Positions 34,383-43,867 of a stretch of 62,782 bases of DNA are shown here, one piece after another. The notes under the pieces were generated by a model. That model was given only the letters and a program-made list of their open reading frames with translations, did no database searches and was not told the DNA's origin. This DNA comes from an uncultured Arcanobacterium sp. Its GTDB lineage: Bacteria; Actinomycetota; Actinomycetes; Actinomycetales; Actinomycetaceae. The stretch lies in assembly GCF_947253055.1 (NCBI RefSeq), contig NZ_CAMXYE010000001.1, positions 1 through 62,782 of the forward strand, given 5' to 3'. Each line of letters opens with the position of its first letter. The first letter of the stretch is position 1. Made by a program: the position numbers and the translations under genes.

Positions 34383-36059
34383 CTATGCTTCGATGACGGT
34401 CGGTATAATCATGGGCGCACGCTGCAGCGTTTTTGCTGCCCAGCTTCCAATCACTCTCCGCATTGCCTGCTGCATCCGGTAAGAATCCGCAGTTTCATTA
34501 CACAGAGTATCAGCGAGGGCCTCCCGCACAGCCGGCAAGATTTCCGCAAATACGGTATCGTCTTCAGCCATGCCGCGCGCCTGAATATGCGGCCCGGTAA
34601 TTATAGTACGGTTTTTGGCGTCCACCACCGCGAAAATAGCGATAAATCCTTCTTGCCCTAGCGTGCGGCGATCACGCAGCTCCGCTTCGCCGATTTCCCC
34701 TACGCTACTGCCGTCTACAAATACATATCCGCAAGGCACTCTCCCTACTAAATGTGCTTCTCCCCCGTGCAAATCTACTACGTCGCCGTCGGCACAGAGC
34801 ATCACATTTTCTGTCGGTACGCCGGTGCGCACAGCTAAAGAGCCATTCGCCACCAAATGCCGCACCTCCCCATGAATCGGCATCACATTTAGTGGCTCCA
34901 CGATATTGTAGGCATAGAGCAACTCACCCTGCGCACTATGGCCAGATACGTGCACCGCCGCATTGCCCTGATGCACTACTTTTGCTCCTAGTTTCATGAG
35001 CCCGTTTATAAGATGGAATACTGAATTTTCATTTCCGGGAATAAGTGAAGAAGCGAAAATTACTGTATCTCCTGGTCCAATCTTAATTTTCTTGTGGGCA
35101 GAAGCAGCTATGCGGGAAAGGACGGCGCGCGGCTCTCCTTGGGAACCGGTAGACATATAGACGCGCTGCTGCGGAGGAATATTTTCCATTTCCCCCAACT
35201 CGATTAGGGTTCCGGCCGGGATTTCTAAATAGCCGAGGTCGCTGGCGATTTTCATATTGCGCACCATAGAGCGCCCTACGAAACAGACTTTTCGCCCGTA
35301 TTTAGCAGCAGCATCTAACACCTGCTGTACCCGATGTACGTGTGAGGCAAAAGAAGCCACCACTATTTGACCTTTTGCCTCCGCAAATATGCTCTCCAAT
35401 ACCGGCCCAATTGTGCCTTCGGAAGCGACGAAGCCGGGCACTTCAGCATTGGTGGAATCCACCATAAATAAATCTACGCCGCTTTCTCCCGCTCGCGCGA
35501 AAGCGCGTAAATCCGTAATGCGCCCATCTAAAGGCAATTGATCCATCTTAAAATCTCCGGTGATGAGAATAGAACCACCGGGAGCGCGCATAAATACTGC
35601 GAGCGCATCGGGAATCGAATGATTTACGGCAATAAATTCGCAGCTAAACTTGCCAAGTTGCTCCACGTCTCCTTCCGCTACTACCAGCGTATAGGGCTTA
35701 ATACCGTGTTCAGCTAATTTTTCTTCCACTAAAGCGATTGTGAATTCCGAACCTACCAGCGGAATATCTGGGCGTAAGCGCAGTAAATAGGGTACCCCAC
35801 CAATATGGTCTTCATGACCGTGGGTGAGCACCATAGCGTCTATATCGTCTAAACGATCTTCGAGATAAGAAAAATCGGGAAGGATTAAATCTACTCCCGG
35901 CTGGCGCTCTTCGGGGAAAAGCACCCCGCAATCTACTATGAGTAATCGGCCATTGCACTCGAATACCGTCATATTCCGGCCAATATCCCCCAAACCACCG
36001 AGAGGGATAATACGTATTGTGTCTTTTGCTAATTGCGGAGGTAAATCTTCAGTAACCAC
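34383..36059 (-). CDS. rnj: Ribonuclease J
   Basis: 558-residue metallo-beta-lactamase/beta-CASP nuclease with endo- and 5'-exonuclease activity in RNA maturation and decay. Metal-binding motif LTHGHEDHIGG near residue 80, GDFKMD, beta-CASP region STGSQGEPRAVLSRIA, and HVSGHSAQGEL. GTG start at 36059 lacks a good ribosome-binding site. It follows dapA by 32 nt, the usual actinobacterial arrangement, and ends at a branched terminator. Confidence 0.95.
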   Translation of the reverse strand: MVTEDLPPQLAKDTIRIIPLGGLGDIGRNMTVFECNGRLLIVDCGVLFPEERQPGVDLILPDFSYLEDRLDDIDAMVLTHGHEDHIGGVPYLLRLRPDIPLVGSEFTIALVEEKLAEHGIKPYTLVVAEGDVEQLGKFSCEFIAVNHSIPDALAVFMRAPGGSILITGDFKMDQLPLDGRITDLRAFARAGESGVDLFMVDSTNAEVPGFVASEGTIGPVLESIFAEAKGQIVVASFASHVHRVQQVLDAAAKYGRKVCFVGRSMVRNMKIASDLGYLEIPAGTLIELGEMENIPPQQRVYMSTGSQGEPRAVLSRIAASAHKKIKIGPGDTVIFASSLIPGNENSVFHLINGLMKLGAKVVHQGNAAVHVSGHSAQGELLYAYNIVEPLNVMPIHGEVRHLVANGSLAVRTGVPTENVMLCADGDVVDLHGGEAHLVGRVPCGYVFVDGSSVGEIGEAELRDRRTLGQEGFIAIFAVVDAKNRTIITGPHIQARGMAEDDTVFAEILPAVREALADTLCNETADSYRMQQAMRRVIGSWAAKTLQRAPMIIPTVIEA

Positions 36060-36091
36060 GTTACTATTCTGCCATGTTGGGGGCCAAATAG

Positions 36092-36997
36092 TTAAGCGAG
36101 AAACCCTTCTTTACGGAGCACTGCTTCTAGTTGCGCCAGTTCCTCCGGGCTAGCTCCCACGAGCGGCAAGCGCAAATTAGCTTGTGGAAGCACTCCCAGT
36201 AGGTGCAAAGCCTCTTTTGCCATTACTGCTCCCTGCCCAGTGCCCATAATGGCATCTACGATTGGCATTTGGCGCGCAAATTCTGCCCGAGCGGCCGGAA
36301 GGTCTCCCGCATCTACTGCCTGCACCAGACGACGGAGACTGCTCGCGATCAGATGCCCGGCCACAGAAACAACCCCGGAAGCTCCGTGTGCCAGCCAAGC
36401 AAAGTTTAGACCGTCATCGCCGGAATAATAAGCTAAACCGGTACGGCGCATTTTTTGGAAACCGGCTGCCACATCACCCGTAGCATCTTTCACAGCTTGA
36501 ATCTGGGGATTTTCTGCTAAGCGCAGTAGCGTATCTACAGAAATTTTCACTCCCGTACGCCCCGGAATATCATAAATCATTACTGGGAGTTCGGTAGCGG
36601 CGGTGACGGCACTTATATGCTGGTAAACTCCGGCTTGCGAAGGGCGGTTATAGTAAGGCGCCACCACTAGCAAACCATCTGCCCCCGCAGCGGCTGCCCC
36701 TTGTGCAATACGTACTGCATGTGCCGTATCGTTAGATCCAGCGCCGGCCACTAACATTGCGCGCTCCCCGATGGTGTCTTTTACGGCGCGCACTAACTCA
36801 TCTTTTTCTGGCTGGTGAGTCGTAGGAGATTCACCAGTAGTGCCAGAAAGCAAAATAGAATCGCAGCCTTCCGTGACTAATTTATCGGCAAGACGGCAAG
36901 CACTATCAATATCTAAAGAACCATCGGCGTGGAAAGGAGTCACCATCGCCACGCTTACGGAACCGAAAGGACGGGCAGGAATATACGTATTACTCAT
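36092..36997 (-). CDS. dapA: DapA, 4-hydroxy-tetrahydrodipicolinate synthase
   Basis: Condenses pyruvate with aspartate semialdehyde, first committed step to DAP and lysine. 301 residues, TIM barrel. Signatures: LSGTTGESPT near residue 52, PVMIYDIPGRTGV with the catalytic Tyr, and the Schiff-base Lys in QAVKDATGD. Precedes rnj in one transcript. Confidence 0.96.
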   Translation of the reverse strand: MSNTYIPARPFGSVSVAMVTPFHADGSLDIDSACRLADKLVTEGCDSILLSGTTGESPTTHQPEKDELVRAVKDTIGERAMLVAGAGSNDTAHAVRIAQGAAAAGADGLLVVAPYYNRPSQAGVYQHISAVTAATELPVMIYDIPGRTGVKISVDTLLRLAENPQIQAVKDATGDVAAGFQKMRRTGLAYYSGDDGLNFAWLAHGASGVVSVAGHLIASSLRRLVQAVDAGDLPAARAEFARQMPIVDAIMGTGQGAVMAKEALHLLGVLPQANLRLPLVGASPEELAQLEAVLRKEGFLA

Positions 36998-37072
36998 ATC
37001 TCTATCGTAGCTGGAAATAAATAAGAAACGGAGAGGTTCGATATATCGGAAAAGTTCTGAAAGAATAAAGGG

Positions 37073-37678
37073 GTGAAAAGCAGTAGAGAAAGCGTGCGCC
37101 CAGCAGTCCCCGCCGATATTCCGGCTATTAGTAGACTACAGGCACAGAATATGCGGGAAAAATTAGTAGCTGAATTGGAAGCTCCTCTTTCTTTAAGTAC
37201 CTCTTCCCAACTGAATGCACAGAACTTTGCACAGATTTGGAAAGAAAGTTGGGAAAATCTCGGGGCTGATGCAGGGCTCTTAGTGGCAGTGCATAAAAAT
37301 GCTGCTCCATCACCCGCTGCTAGTAACGAAGCTGCAGAAGAAATAGGCGGATTTTTATCTTTCGAAGCGGTGCCTCCTGCCCAATTGGCGCAGGCTCCCA
37401 CCGGGGAACGGCGCAGTTTTTTGATCTCTAATTTCGCCGTGCGCGCCGATTTAGCTGCGGCCGGGCACGAAGGGCGGCTCTTAGCGGCAGTGACTGATAT
37501 TCTTCGCGCCCAAGGCGCCACCGAACTCTATATTTGGGCTTTTGCCAGCGATGAGTGGACTACTGGATTTTTAGGAAAAGCCGGATTTGCTCCCGGCGGT
37601 ATCCGCAGCGCTTTCGAAATTGACGGGAAAAAAGCGGTGCAGCATCTCTGGTGGACTACTCTCCACCCCGCATCTTAA
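37073..37678 (+). CDS. GNAT-like acetyltransferase
   Basis: 201-residue protein with the GNAT layout: VRPAVPADIPAISRLQAQNM at the N-terminus, a central strand with SFLISNFAVRADLAAAGHEGRLL in place of the acetyl-CoA loop, and ELYIWAFASDEWTTGFLGKAGF near the end. GTG start at 37073. It stands on the plus strand between dapA and dapB, where many actinobacteria carry thyX or related genes. Substrate unknown. The minus-strand frame that overlaps it is a shadow. Confidence 0.75.
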   Translation: MKSSRESVRPAVPADIPAISRLQAQNMREKLVAELEAPLSLSTSSQLNAQNFAQIWKESWENLGADAGLLVAVHKNAAPSPAASNEAAEEIGGFLSFEAVPPAQLAQAPTGERRSFLISNFAVRADLAAAGHEGRLLAAVTDILRAQGATELYIWAFASDEWTTGFLGKAGFAPGGIRSAFEIDGKKAVQHLWWTTLHPAS

Positions 37679-37702
37679 AAGACGCAGAAAGCCAAAGAGA
37701 TT

Positions 37703-38440
37703 TTAGAAATCTAAGAATTTATCTAAACCGTAGGTGAGCCCCAGGTGATAGCCTACTTTCCGAATACCTAGGAGTATTCCCGGCATAAAAGACTCGCGCG
37801 CAAAAGAATCCTGGCGAATCACTAGCTGCTCACCCGGGTTACCGTACAGAATTTCTTCGTGGGCATAGAGCCCCCGCAGCCGGACGGCATGTACATGCAC
37901 CCCCTCAATATTGGCTCCGCGCGCGCCGTAGTTATCGATTTCGGTGGCGTCTGGGCTCGGCGGCACCGCTGCTTGGGCACGTGCCTGCGCTATTTCTTGG
38001 GCAGTAGTGAGTGCGGTACCCGAAGGAGCATCTACTTTATCTGGGTGATGCAGCTCGATCACCTCTACTGATTCAAAATAAGCAGCTGCTTCCCGCGCAA
38101 AACGCATCGCAAAAACTGCCGAGAGAGAATAGTTCGGAGCGATGAGTACGCATTTTTGTACTTCTTCGGCATGAGCACGCACTCGTTCTAGCCGTTCCGG
38201 CGTCCATCCCGTAGTGCCTACCACTACATTTACTCCTGCGTCTAAAAGCGCGTGCACATTTTTATCGGTAGCTCCTGGCACCGTAAATTCTACGGCCACT
38301 TCTGCTCCCCGCAGCGAAGCAGAAGTTATTTCTTCTCCGGCATCCAGCCCTGCCACTAGTTCTAAATCAGCTGCCGCTTCTACAGCCTGTACAATTGATG
38401 ATCCCATACGCCCACGGGCGCCTATTACCGCAACTTTCAT
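37703..38440 (-). CDS. dapB: DapB, 4-hydroxy-tetrahydrodipicolinate reductase
   Basis: NAD(P)H-dependent reductase after DapA in lysine/DAP synthesis. 245 residues: GARGRMGSSIV nucleotide loop at 8-18, GTTGWTPERL, and the substrate motif ELHHPDKVDAPSGTALTTA. Follows the M16 peptidase by 13 nt. The last codons contain a small internal repeat (LDKFLDF). Confidence 0.96.
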   Translation of the reverse strand: MKVAVIGARGRMGSSIVQAVEAAADLELVAGLDAGEEITSASLRGAEVAVEFTVPGATDKNVHALLDAGVNVVVGTTGWTPERLERVRAHAEEVQKCVLIAPNYSLSAVFAMRFAREAAAYFESVEVIELHHPDKVDAPSGTALTTAQEIAQARAQAAVPPSPDATEIDNYGARGANIEGVHVHAVRLRGLYAHEEILYGNPGEQLVIRQDSFARESFMPGILLGIRKVGYHLGLTYGLDKFLDF

Positions 38441-38453
38441 ACTTTAAGTCTAG

Positions 38454-39770
38454 CTACTTCTCGGTATCTGTGCAGATTATTGTGGAATGCGGAGCCGTGG
38501 CTAGCTGGGCGGCTAGATTTTGAATATCTGCGGAAGTAACTGCTCGAATTTTTTGCAGCTGCGCAGCGATAGAATAATTATTTCCATACAGCAGCTCTGC
38601 ATACCCGAGTTGATTCTTCCGGAAGCTGTTATTTTCCATAGCAAATACCAACTGCGCTCGATATTGCCGGTAAGCCATCTCCAAAGTATCGGCGCTCACT
38701 TCTTTTTCTGCCAGCTCTTTTAGGCAGTCTTCCATCACTTGCGCCACCTGTGCGTAATTTTCCGGCGCGCAGCCAGCTTGCATACAAACAATTCCGCCTT
38801 CTTTCCACTGCATCGCCCCCGAAAAAGCGGAATACGCTAAGCCGCGCTTTTCGCGCACTTCTTGGAAAAGCAAGGAAGAATTACCGCCACCGAGAATAAT
38901 GCTGAGTAAATCTAGCACCGCTTCTTCGGGGCTGTCTTGGCGCACGCCGGGCACTCCAATCACCACTGCACTTTGCAGCCCCGGATGTGCCAATACTTGG
39001 GTACTACCTGCGGTATAAGAAATATCGTAGGTGCTCCGCCGCGCAGCGGGGAGAGCGGTTTCGGCTAAATCCCAGCCATATATTTCTAGCAATCTTTGCA
39101 ATGCTCGGCACAACTCGGCGTGATCTACATTCCCCGCCGCCGTAACTACTAGTTCATTTGCGCAATAATTTTGCTGATAGTGCTGCAATAAATGCACATG
39201 ATCCAAGGTGCGCACTTCGGCGATAGTGCCGCCTACCGGCCGAGCTAGGGGGTGATTCCCGAGTACAGCCGGTAAAATAGCTTCACTGGCGCGCGTATTG
39301 GCGTCGTCATTTGCCGCCGCCAATTCTTCTAGAATTACTCCTCGCTCCATCTCCATTTGGGATTTATCGAGAGTGGCAGAAGTGACTAAATCTACCAGTA
39401 GTTCTAAAAGCTGCGGCATATCGCTGGCAAATACCCGCCCGTAGTAGCAGGTGTAACGGCGGGAAGTGGCCGCATTTATCTCTCCTCCGAGATAATCGGA
39501 AAGCTGGGAAATATCTAAAGCGGAACGCCGAGTGGTGCCCTTAAAAAGCAGATGCTCTAAAAAGTGGGTAGAGCCTTCTTCCCCTTCTTTTTCATCGCGC
39601 GAACCGGCCCCGATCCAGAAAGAAAGTGAAACCGAGCTGTGCCCGGGAATTTTTTCACTCAGTACCCGCACTCCACCTGGGAGTACCGATCTTTTACCAA
39701 TTACGCCATTTTCTTCCCAAGTCTGGGAGGCGGTGGAATCGAGAGGGAATTCAATACACGAAAAAGCCAA
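38454..39770 (-). CDS. M16 family zinc peptidase
   Basis: 438-residue insulinase/processing-peptidase-like protein. The zinc-binding HxxEH motif is present as HFLEHLLFKGT (69-79) and the third ligand Glu lies in the EMERGVILEELAAANDD stretch. The C-terminal half is the inactive partner domain. This pnp-M16-dapB order is typical of actinobacteria; physiological substrate unknown. Cytoplasmic, no signal peptide seen. Confidence 0.92.
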   Translation of the reverse strand: MAFSCIEFPLDSTASQTWEENGVIGKRSVLPGGVRVLSEKIPGHSSVSLSFWIGAGSRDEKEGEEGSTHFLEHLLFKGTTRRSALDISQLSDYLGGEINAATSRRYTCYYGRVFASDMPQLLELLVDLVTSATLDKSQMEMERGVILEELAAANDDANTRASEAILPAVLGNHPLARPVGGTIAEVRTLDHVHLLQHYQQNYCANELVVTAAGNVDHAELCRALQRLLEIYGWDLAETALPAARRSTYDISYTAGSTQVLAHPGLQSAVVIGVPGVRQDSPEEAVLDLLSIILGGGNSSLLFQEVREKRGLAYSAFSGAMQWKEGGIVCMQAGCAPENYAQVAQVMEDCLKELAEKEVSADTLEMAYRQYRAQLVFAMENNSFRKNQLGYAELLYGNNYSIAAQLQKIRAVTSADIQNLAAQLATAPHSTIICTDTEK

Positions 39771-39815
39771 AACGTTTTCCTCTAGTCGGGGAACTACTTT
39801 ACTTTTGCCATCTTA

Positions 39816-39858
39816 TATAAAAAGTGGAGCACCCGGTAATGAACCGAATGCTCCACAT
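39816..39858 (-). terminator. Rho-independent terminator after pnp
   Basis: Minus strand: GTGGAGCA (39849-39856) pairs with TGCTCCAC (39824-39831), an inner CGGT/ACCG stem extends it, and TTTTTATAT follows. It lies 27 nt beyond the pnp stop and ends within the space before the M16 gene. Confidence 0.87.
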
Positions 39859-39884
39859 TTAGATTAAATGGCTAGATTATGTAC

Positions 39885-42215
39885 CTATTCGCCAGCTTCT
39901 TCTACTTTCTTAGAACGGGTACGCCGCCGCGAGCGGTTCTGCCGATTGGAGCGGTGATGCTCGTTTTTACCGCGGTGCTCGCGGCCTTCCCGGCTATCTT
40001 CTTTTTCCGCATTTTCTTTCTCGGCAGCTAGCTGCTCTTCAGTTAGCACTGGAATTAACGAAAGCTTTCCGCGATCGTCTACTTCTTCCAGCTCTACTTC
40101 AATCTTATCTCCCACATTCAGCACATCTTCGACGGAGTCAATCCGCTTTCCACCTACCAGGCGGCGAATCTGCGAAATATGCAGCAAGCCATCTTTACCT
40201 GGAGTCAGCGAAATGAAGGCTCCGAAAGTGGTGGTCTTTACTACGGTACCGATAAAGCGCTCGCCCACTTCCGGCATCTGCGGATTGGCAATAGCATTTA
40301 CCGTATCCCGCGCCGCATCTGCTGCTGCTCCGTTATCTGCACCAATATATACAGTGCCATCATCTTCAATAGTGATATCAGCTCCGGTATCTTCTTGGAT
40401 TTGGTTAATCATCTTGCCTTTCGGCCCGATTACTTCTCCAATTTTATCTACCGGGATATGTACGGTGAGAATCCGCGGAGCGGTGAGCGCCATTTCTTCT
40501 ACGCCGGGGATAGCTTGCTCAATCAAATCGAGAATTGCAAAGCGGGCGGCCTTGGCTTGTGCCAGAGCTTTCGCGAGCACTTCTGCCGGAATGCCGTCTA
40601 ACTTGGTATCGAGCTGTAGCGCCGTGATGAACTCACGCGTACCAGCCACTTTGAAATCCATATCGCCGAGGGCGTCTTCCGCGCCCAAAATATCGGTAAG
40701 AGCTACGTAACGGCGTTCTCCGGAGATTTCTCCCGAAATAAGACCCATAGCTATGCCCGCTACTGGTGCATGCAAAGGCACACCAGCATTCAACAAGGAA
40801 ATAGTAGAGGCACAGACCGAACCCATCGAAGTGGAACCATTCGATCCTAAAGCCTCCGAAACTTGCCGAATCGCATAGGGGAATTCATCCCGCCCGGGCA
40901 GTACCGGCACCAAGGCTCGCTCGGCCAACATTCCGTGGCCAATTTCCCGCCGCTTCGGAGAACCTACCCGTCCAGTTTCTCCCGTGGAATACGGAGGGAA
41001 GTTGTAATGGTGGATGTAGCGCTTTGCGGTAATCGGCGAAAGATTATCCAGCTGCTGCTCCATCTTCAGCATATTCAAAGTGGTGACGCCGAGAATCTGC
41101 GTTTCGCCCCGCTGGAAAATAGCGGATCCGTGTACCCGCGGCAATACGCCCGGTTCAGCAGTAATCGTGCGAATTTCTACCGGCGTCCGCCCATCCATCC
41201 GCACACCTTCAGTGAGTACGCGGTTGCGCATAGCTTTCTTCCAGTGATCGTTTACCGCCAAAGCTAAGGCTTGCTCCCGCTCGGGGAACTGCTCAATGAG
41301 CTCTTCGACAATAGCGTCCGTAACCTCATTCAGAGCTTCATCACGCTCATGCTTATCGACGATTCCGTAGATAGATACGAAGCGATCTCCAATACGAGAT
41401 GCTACTGCTTCATGCTCTTCTTCTTCATAAGAGGGGAAGAGGGGGTATTCTACAGTTTCTTTGGCCGCTTTTTCGGCCAATTCTGCCTGCGTCAAGCAAA
41501 GAGTGCGAATAAATCCTTTCGCTACCTCTAAGCCTTCCGTCACTACTTCTTCGGTAGGAGCGACGCCACCTTTCTTTACGTTTTCTACGAGGTGTTCGCC
41601 TCCTTCCGCTTCCACCATCATAATGGCTACGTCGTCACCGACGATACGCCCGGCTACAACCATTGTGAAAGTGGCCTTTTCCAGCTCCGAGTAACGGGGG
41701 AAAGCCACCCACTGCCCTTCGATTAGCGACATCCGTACGCCACCCACTGGGCCAGAGAAAGGCAATCCAGAAAGTTGGGTAGCTAAAGAAGCAGCATTAA
41801 TCGCTACTACGTCATAGGCGTCATCCGGATTAATAGTAAAGACGGTGGCAATTACCTGCACCTCATTGCGAAGACCTTTTACGAAAGCAGGACGCAGCGG
41901 CCGGTCGATTAGACGGGCGGCAAGAATTGCCTCCGTGCCCGGGCGCCCTTCCCGCCGGAAAAACGATCCGGGAATTTTACCGAGCGCATAAGCCCGCTCT
42001 TCCACATCGACGGTCAACGGGAAGAAATCAAAATTTTCTCGGGGCTGCGATGAAACGCAGGTGGTGGCCAAAATAGTGGTTTCTTCGTCCATGGTCACTA
42101 AGACGCTGCCCGCAGCCTGCTGGGCGAGTAACCCGGTTTCAAAACGAAACTTCCGGGTGCCAAATTTTCCGTTATCAATAACGGCTTCTGCAAATTTTAT
42201 ATCAGGACCCTGCAC
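39885..42215 (-). CDS. pnp: Polynucleotide phosphorylase
   Basis: Phosphorolytic 3'-5' exoribonuclease of RNA decay. 776 residues: two RNase PH domains (FFPLTVDVEERAYALGKIPGSFFRREGRP in the first; GRVGSPKRREIGHGMLAERAL in the second), KH domain (IPVDKIGEVIGPKGKMINQI), S1 domain (GERFIGTVVKTTTFGAFISLTPGKDGLLHIS), then a basic Arg/His/Asn tail. GTG start at 42215 with a perfect AAGGAGG site. An alternate name in actinobacteria is gpsI. Confidence 0.97.
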   Translation of the reverse strand: MQGPDIKFAEAVIDNGKFGTRKFRFETGLLAQQAAGSVLVTMDEETTILATTCVSSQPRENFDFFPLTVDVEERAYALGKIPGSFFRREGRPGTEAILAARLIDRPLRPAFVKGLRNEVQVIATVFTINPDDAYDVVAINAASLATQLSGLPFSGPVGGVRMSLIEGQWVAFPRYSELEKATFTMVVAGRIVGDDVAIMMVEAEGGEHLVENVKKGGVAPTEEVVTEGLEVAKGFIRTLCLTQAELAEKAAKETVEYPLFPSYEEEEHEAVASRIGDRFVSIYGIVDKHERDEALNEVTDAIVEELIEQFPEREQALALAVNDHWKKAMRNRVLTEGVRMDGRTPVEIRTITAEPGVLPRVHGSAIFQRGETQILGVTTLNMLKMEQQLDNLSPITAKRYIHHYNFPPYSTGETGRVGSPKRREIGHGMLAERALVPVLPGRDEFPYAIRQVSEALGSNGSTSMGSVCASTISLLNAGVPLHAPVAGIAMGLISGEISGERRYVALTDILGAEDALGDMDFKVAGTREFITALQLDTKLDGIPAEVLAKALAQAKAARFAILDLIEQAIPGVEEMALTAPRILTVHIPVDKIGEVIGPKGKMINQIQEDTGADITIEDDGTVYIGADNGAAADAARDTVNAIANPQMPEVGERFIGTVVKTTTFGAFISLTPGKDGLLHISQIRRLVGGKRIDSVEDVLNVGDKIEVELEEVDDRGKLSLIPVLTEEQLAAEKENAEKEDSREGREHRGKNEHHRSNRQNRSRRRTRSKKVEEAGE

Positions 42216-42275
42216 GGGACCTCCTTATTTCCTGTGCCTCCCCAGATACGGTCATCGATTATCATGCTCAGTTAC

Positions 42276-42293
42276 GGCAGTGATCTTACTGCC
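42276..42293 (-). promoter_or_regulatory. Hairpin in the pnp leader
   Basis: GGCAGT/ACTGCC, 6-bp stem with 6-nt loop, 60 nt upstream of the pnp start. Such leader hairpins are processed by RNase III in the pnp autoregulation known from E. coli; the role here is inference. Confidence 0.4.
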
Positions 42294-42364
42294 CAACCGC
42301 TCACCACAACCGAGGACCGAACCGATTAGAGAGGACTTCTTCTTTTATTACTCTATATATACTA

Positions 42365-42391
42365 ATCGACCCGGCATTTTGCCAGGTCGAT
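42365..42391 (-). terminator. Hairpin after rpsO
   Basis: ATCGACC (42365-42371) pairs with GGTCGAT (42385-42391), with GGCA/TGCC inside. It starts 8 nt beyond the rpsO stop. The tail (TAGTATATATAG) is A/T-rich but not a U-run, so it may attenuate or protect the rpsO mRNA end rather than terminate fully. Confidence 0.5.
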
Positions 42392-42398
42392 GGATTCG

Positions 42399-42668
42399 TC
42401 AGCGGCGTAAGCCGAGACGGGAGATTAAAGAACGGTAACGCTCAATATCTTCATCTGCTAAATACTTCAGCAGACGCTTACGCTTACCGATTAGCAGCTG
42501 CAAACCGCGGCGGGAATGATGATCTTTCTTATGAGTGTGAAAGTGCTCCGTCAATTCCTTAATGCGCGCAGAGAGAATGGCGACCTGTACTTCCGGCGAA
42601 CCGGTATCACCCTCGTGCGTAGCATACTCTTTAATAATCTGCTCTTTAACTTCTTTAGCGAGAGCCAT
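42399..42668 (-). CDS. rpsO: 30S ribosomal protein S15
   Basis: 89-residue S15, an early binder of the 16S rRNA central domain. Typical sequence: EGDTGSPEVQVAILSARIKELTEH and HHSRRGLQLLIGKRKRLLKYL. The ATG at 42668 has GGAG 5 nt upstream; the frame extension to 42722 is leader. Lies between ribF and pnp as usual. Confidence 0.98.
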   Translation of the reverse strand: MALAKEVKEQIIKEYATHEGDTGSPEVQVAILSARIKELTEHFHTHKKDHHSRRGLQLLIGKRKRLLKYLADEDIERYRSLISRLGLRR

Positions 42669-42697
42669 ACGATCTCCTTCATTTCTCGTTGCGCAGA

Positions 42698-42720
42698 GCT
42701 GAAGGCCTGTTCTCTTCAGC
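42698..42720 (-). promoter_or_regulatory. Hairpin in the rpsO leader
   Basis: GCTGAAG (42714-42720 on the minus strand) pairs with CTTCAGC (42698-42704), 9-nt loop, about 30 nt upstream of the rpsO start. S15 represses its own mRNA through leader structures in several bacteria, so this is a candidate autoregulatory element; the binding site itself cannot be recognised by eye. Confidence 0.45.
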
Positions 42721-42806
42721 ATCCATCCGCGGCCGGCTCTAACGGCTTTCTCAGTTTATCATGCCCACCCATATTCTCTGATGCCCACTGAGTGATATCC
42801 GGCTCA

Positions 42807-42836
42807 CTAAGGCCGCACTGGCTAAGGCCGCACTGG
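42807..42836. repeat. Two perfect 15-bp tandem copies after ribF
   Basis: CTAAGGCCGCACTGG occurs at 42807-42821 and again at 42822-42836, fully identical. It lies about 45 nt beyond the ribF stop, in the rpsO upstream region. Confidence 0.93.
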
Positions 42837-42880
42837 GCCGCGGCGCGCAAATTACTCTACAGCGCACAAATTGCTTCTAT

Positions 42881-43867
42881 TCACTGCGCGGTGACGACGC
42901 TAGGATCTATCCGGCCGGTATCGGGGACTCCTAGTATCTGCGCACTCTGCGCAATGTCATTATCCATCTGTGCTTGTAGCTCTGCTATTCCCGCAAAAGC
43001 CCGCATCGGCCGCAAATAAGCAATAAACTCTACTGCTATTTCTTCTCCGTAAAGATGCAGATCACCTCGGCCGAGGATATGCGCCTCTACCGTGCGATTT
43101 TCACCATGAAAATGCGGGTTACTTCCCACCGAAATAGCTGCTGGATACTTTACTTCTGCTTCCGCATCCACATTTTCTACTACCCAGCCGGCATATACTC
43201 CATCCGCGGGAATTTCCCCTAAATCATCTCCGGCTAAGTTAGCGGTAGGAAATCCGAGCAGCCGCCCGCGTTTGTTTCCGTGTTGCACTATGCCACGCAC
43301 TCGGTGGGGGCGGCCCAGAATTTGGGCGGCAGCAGCTACTTTCCCATCTGCCAATAGCTCACGCACTACCGTAGATGACCAACGCGCCGTCCGCACGCCG
43401 CCGATGTCATTTACTAAATACAGCTTAAATCCGTGCTTTTCACTCAGCTTTTCCAGCAGCTGCCAATCTCCAGAATTATTTTTTCCAAAGCGCGCATCTC
43501 TCCCCACTACCACCACTTTTGCTTTTAATAAACCGCAGAGCTGGGAAGAAATAAAATCTTCTGGATCGGTGCGCGCATAATCTAAATCGTAATGCTGAAT
43601 ATAGACTGCATCTATTCCCGCTTTTTCCAGGAGCCGCAAACGCTCCGGAAGTGCAGTTATTAAGTGCAGAGGCCGCTCTGGATGATGCACTACTGCCGGA
43701 TGCGGAGAAAAAGTCAATACCACCGCGCGCAGATTAGCTGCCCGCGCCGCCGCCACGGTCTGCGCTAAAATTTCTGCATGCCCGCGATGCACTCCATCAA
43801 ATATGCCAATCGTGAGCGCAGAATGAAGATCTTTCGGCACATCCTGCGGTTTAGTCCATATTTCCAT
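42881..43867 (-). CDS. ribF: Bifunctional riboflavin kinase/FAD synthetase
   Basis: Converts riboflavin to FMN and then FAD. 328 residues: FAD synthetase domain with IGIFDGVHRGHAEIL (about 20-34) and VVVGRDARFGKNNSGD, then riboflavin kinase domain with GNKRGRLLGFPTANL and DGVYAGWV. The ATG abuts the stop of the small Cys-rich gene (TGA-ATG), implying translational coupling. No FMN riboswitch is visible upstream. Confidence 0.96.
   Translation of the reverse strand: MEIWTKPQDVPKDLHSALTIGIFDGVHRGHAEILAQTVAAARAANLRAVVLTFSPHPAVVHHPERPLHLITALPERLRLLEKAGIDAVYIQHYDLDYARTDPEDFISSQLCGLLKAKVVVVGRDARFGKNNSGDWQLLEKLSEKHGFKLYLVNDIGGVRTARWSSTVVRELLADGKVAAAAQILGRPHRVRGIVQHGNKRGRLLGFPTANLAGDDLGEIPADGVYAGWVVENVDAEAEVKYPAAISVGSNPHFHGENRTVEAHILGRGDLHLYGEEIAVEFIAYLRPMRAFAGIAELQAQMDNDIAQSAQILGVPDTGRIDPSVVTAQ

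Noticed and set aside
36994..37521. Open minus-strand frame of 175 codons opposite the GNAT gene
   Set aside because: Low-complexity Ser/Ala-rich translation with no family features; the plus-strand frame has GNAT features and a ribosome-binding site.
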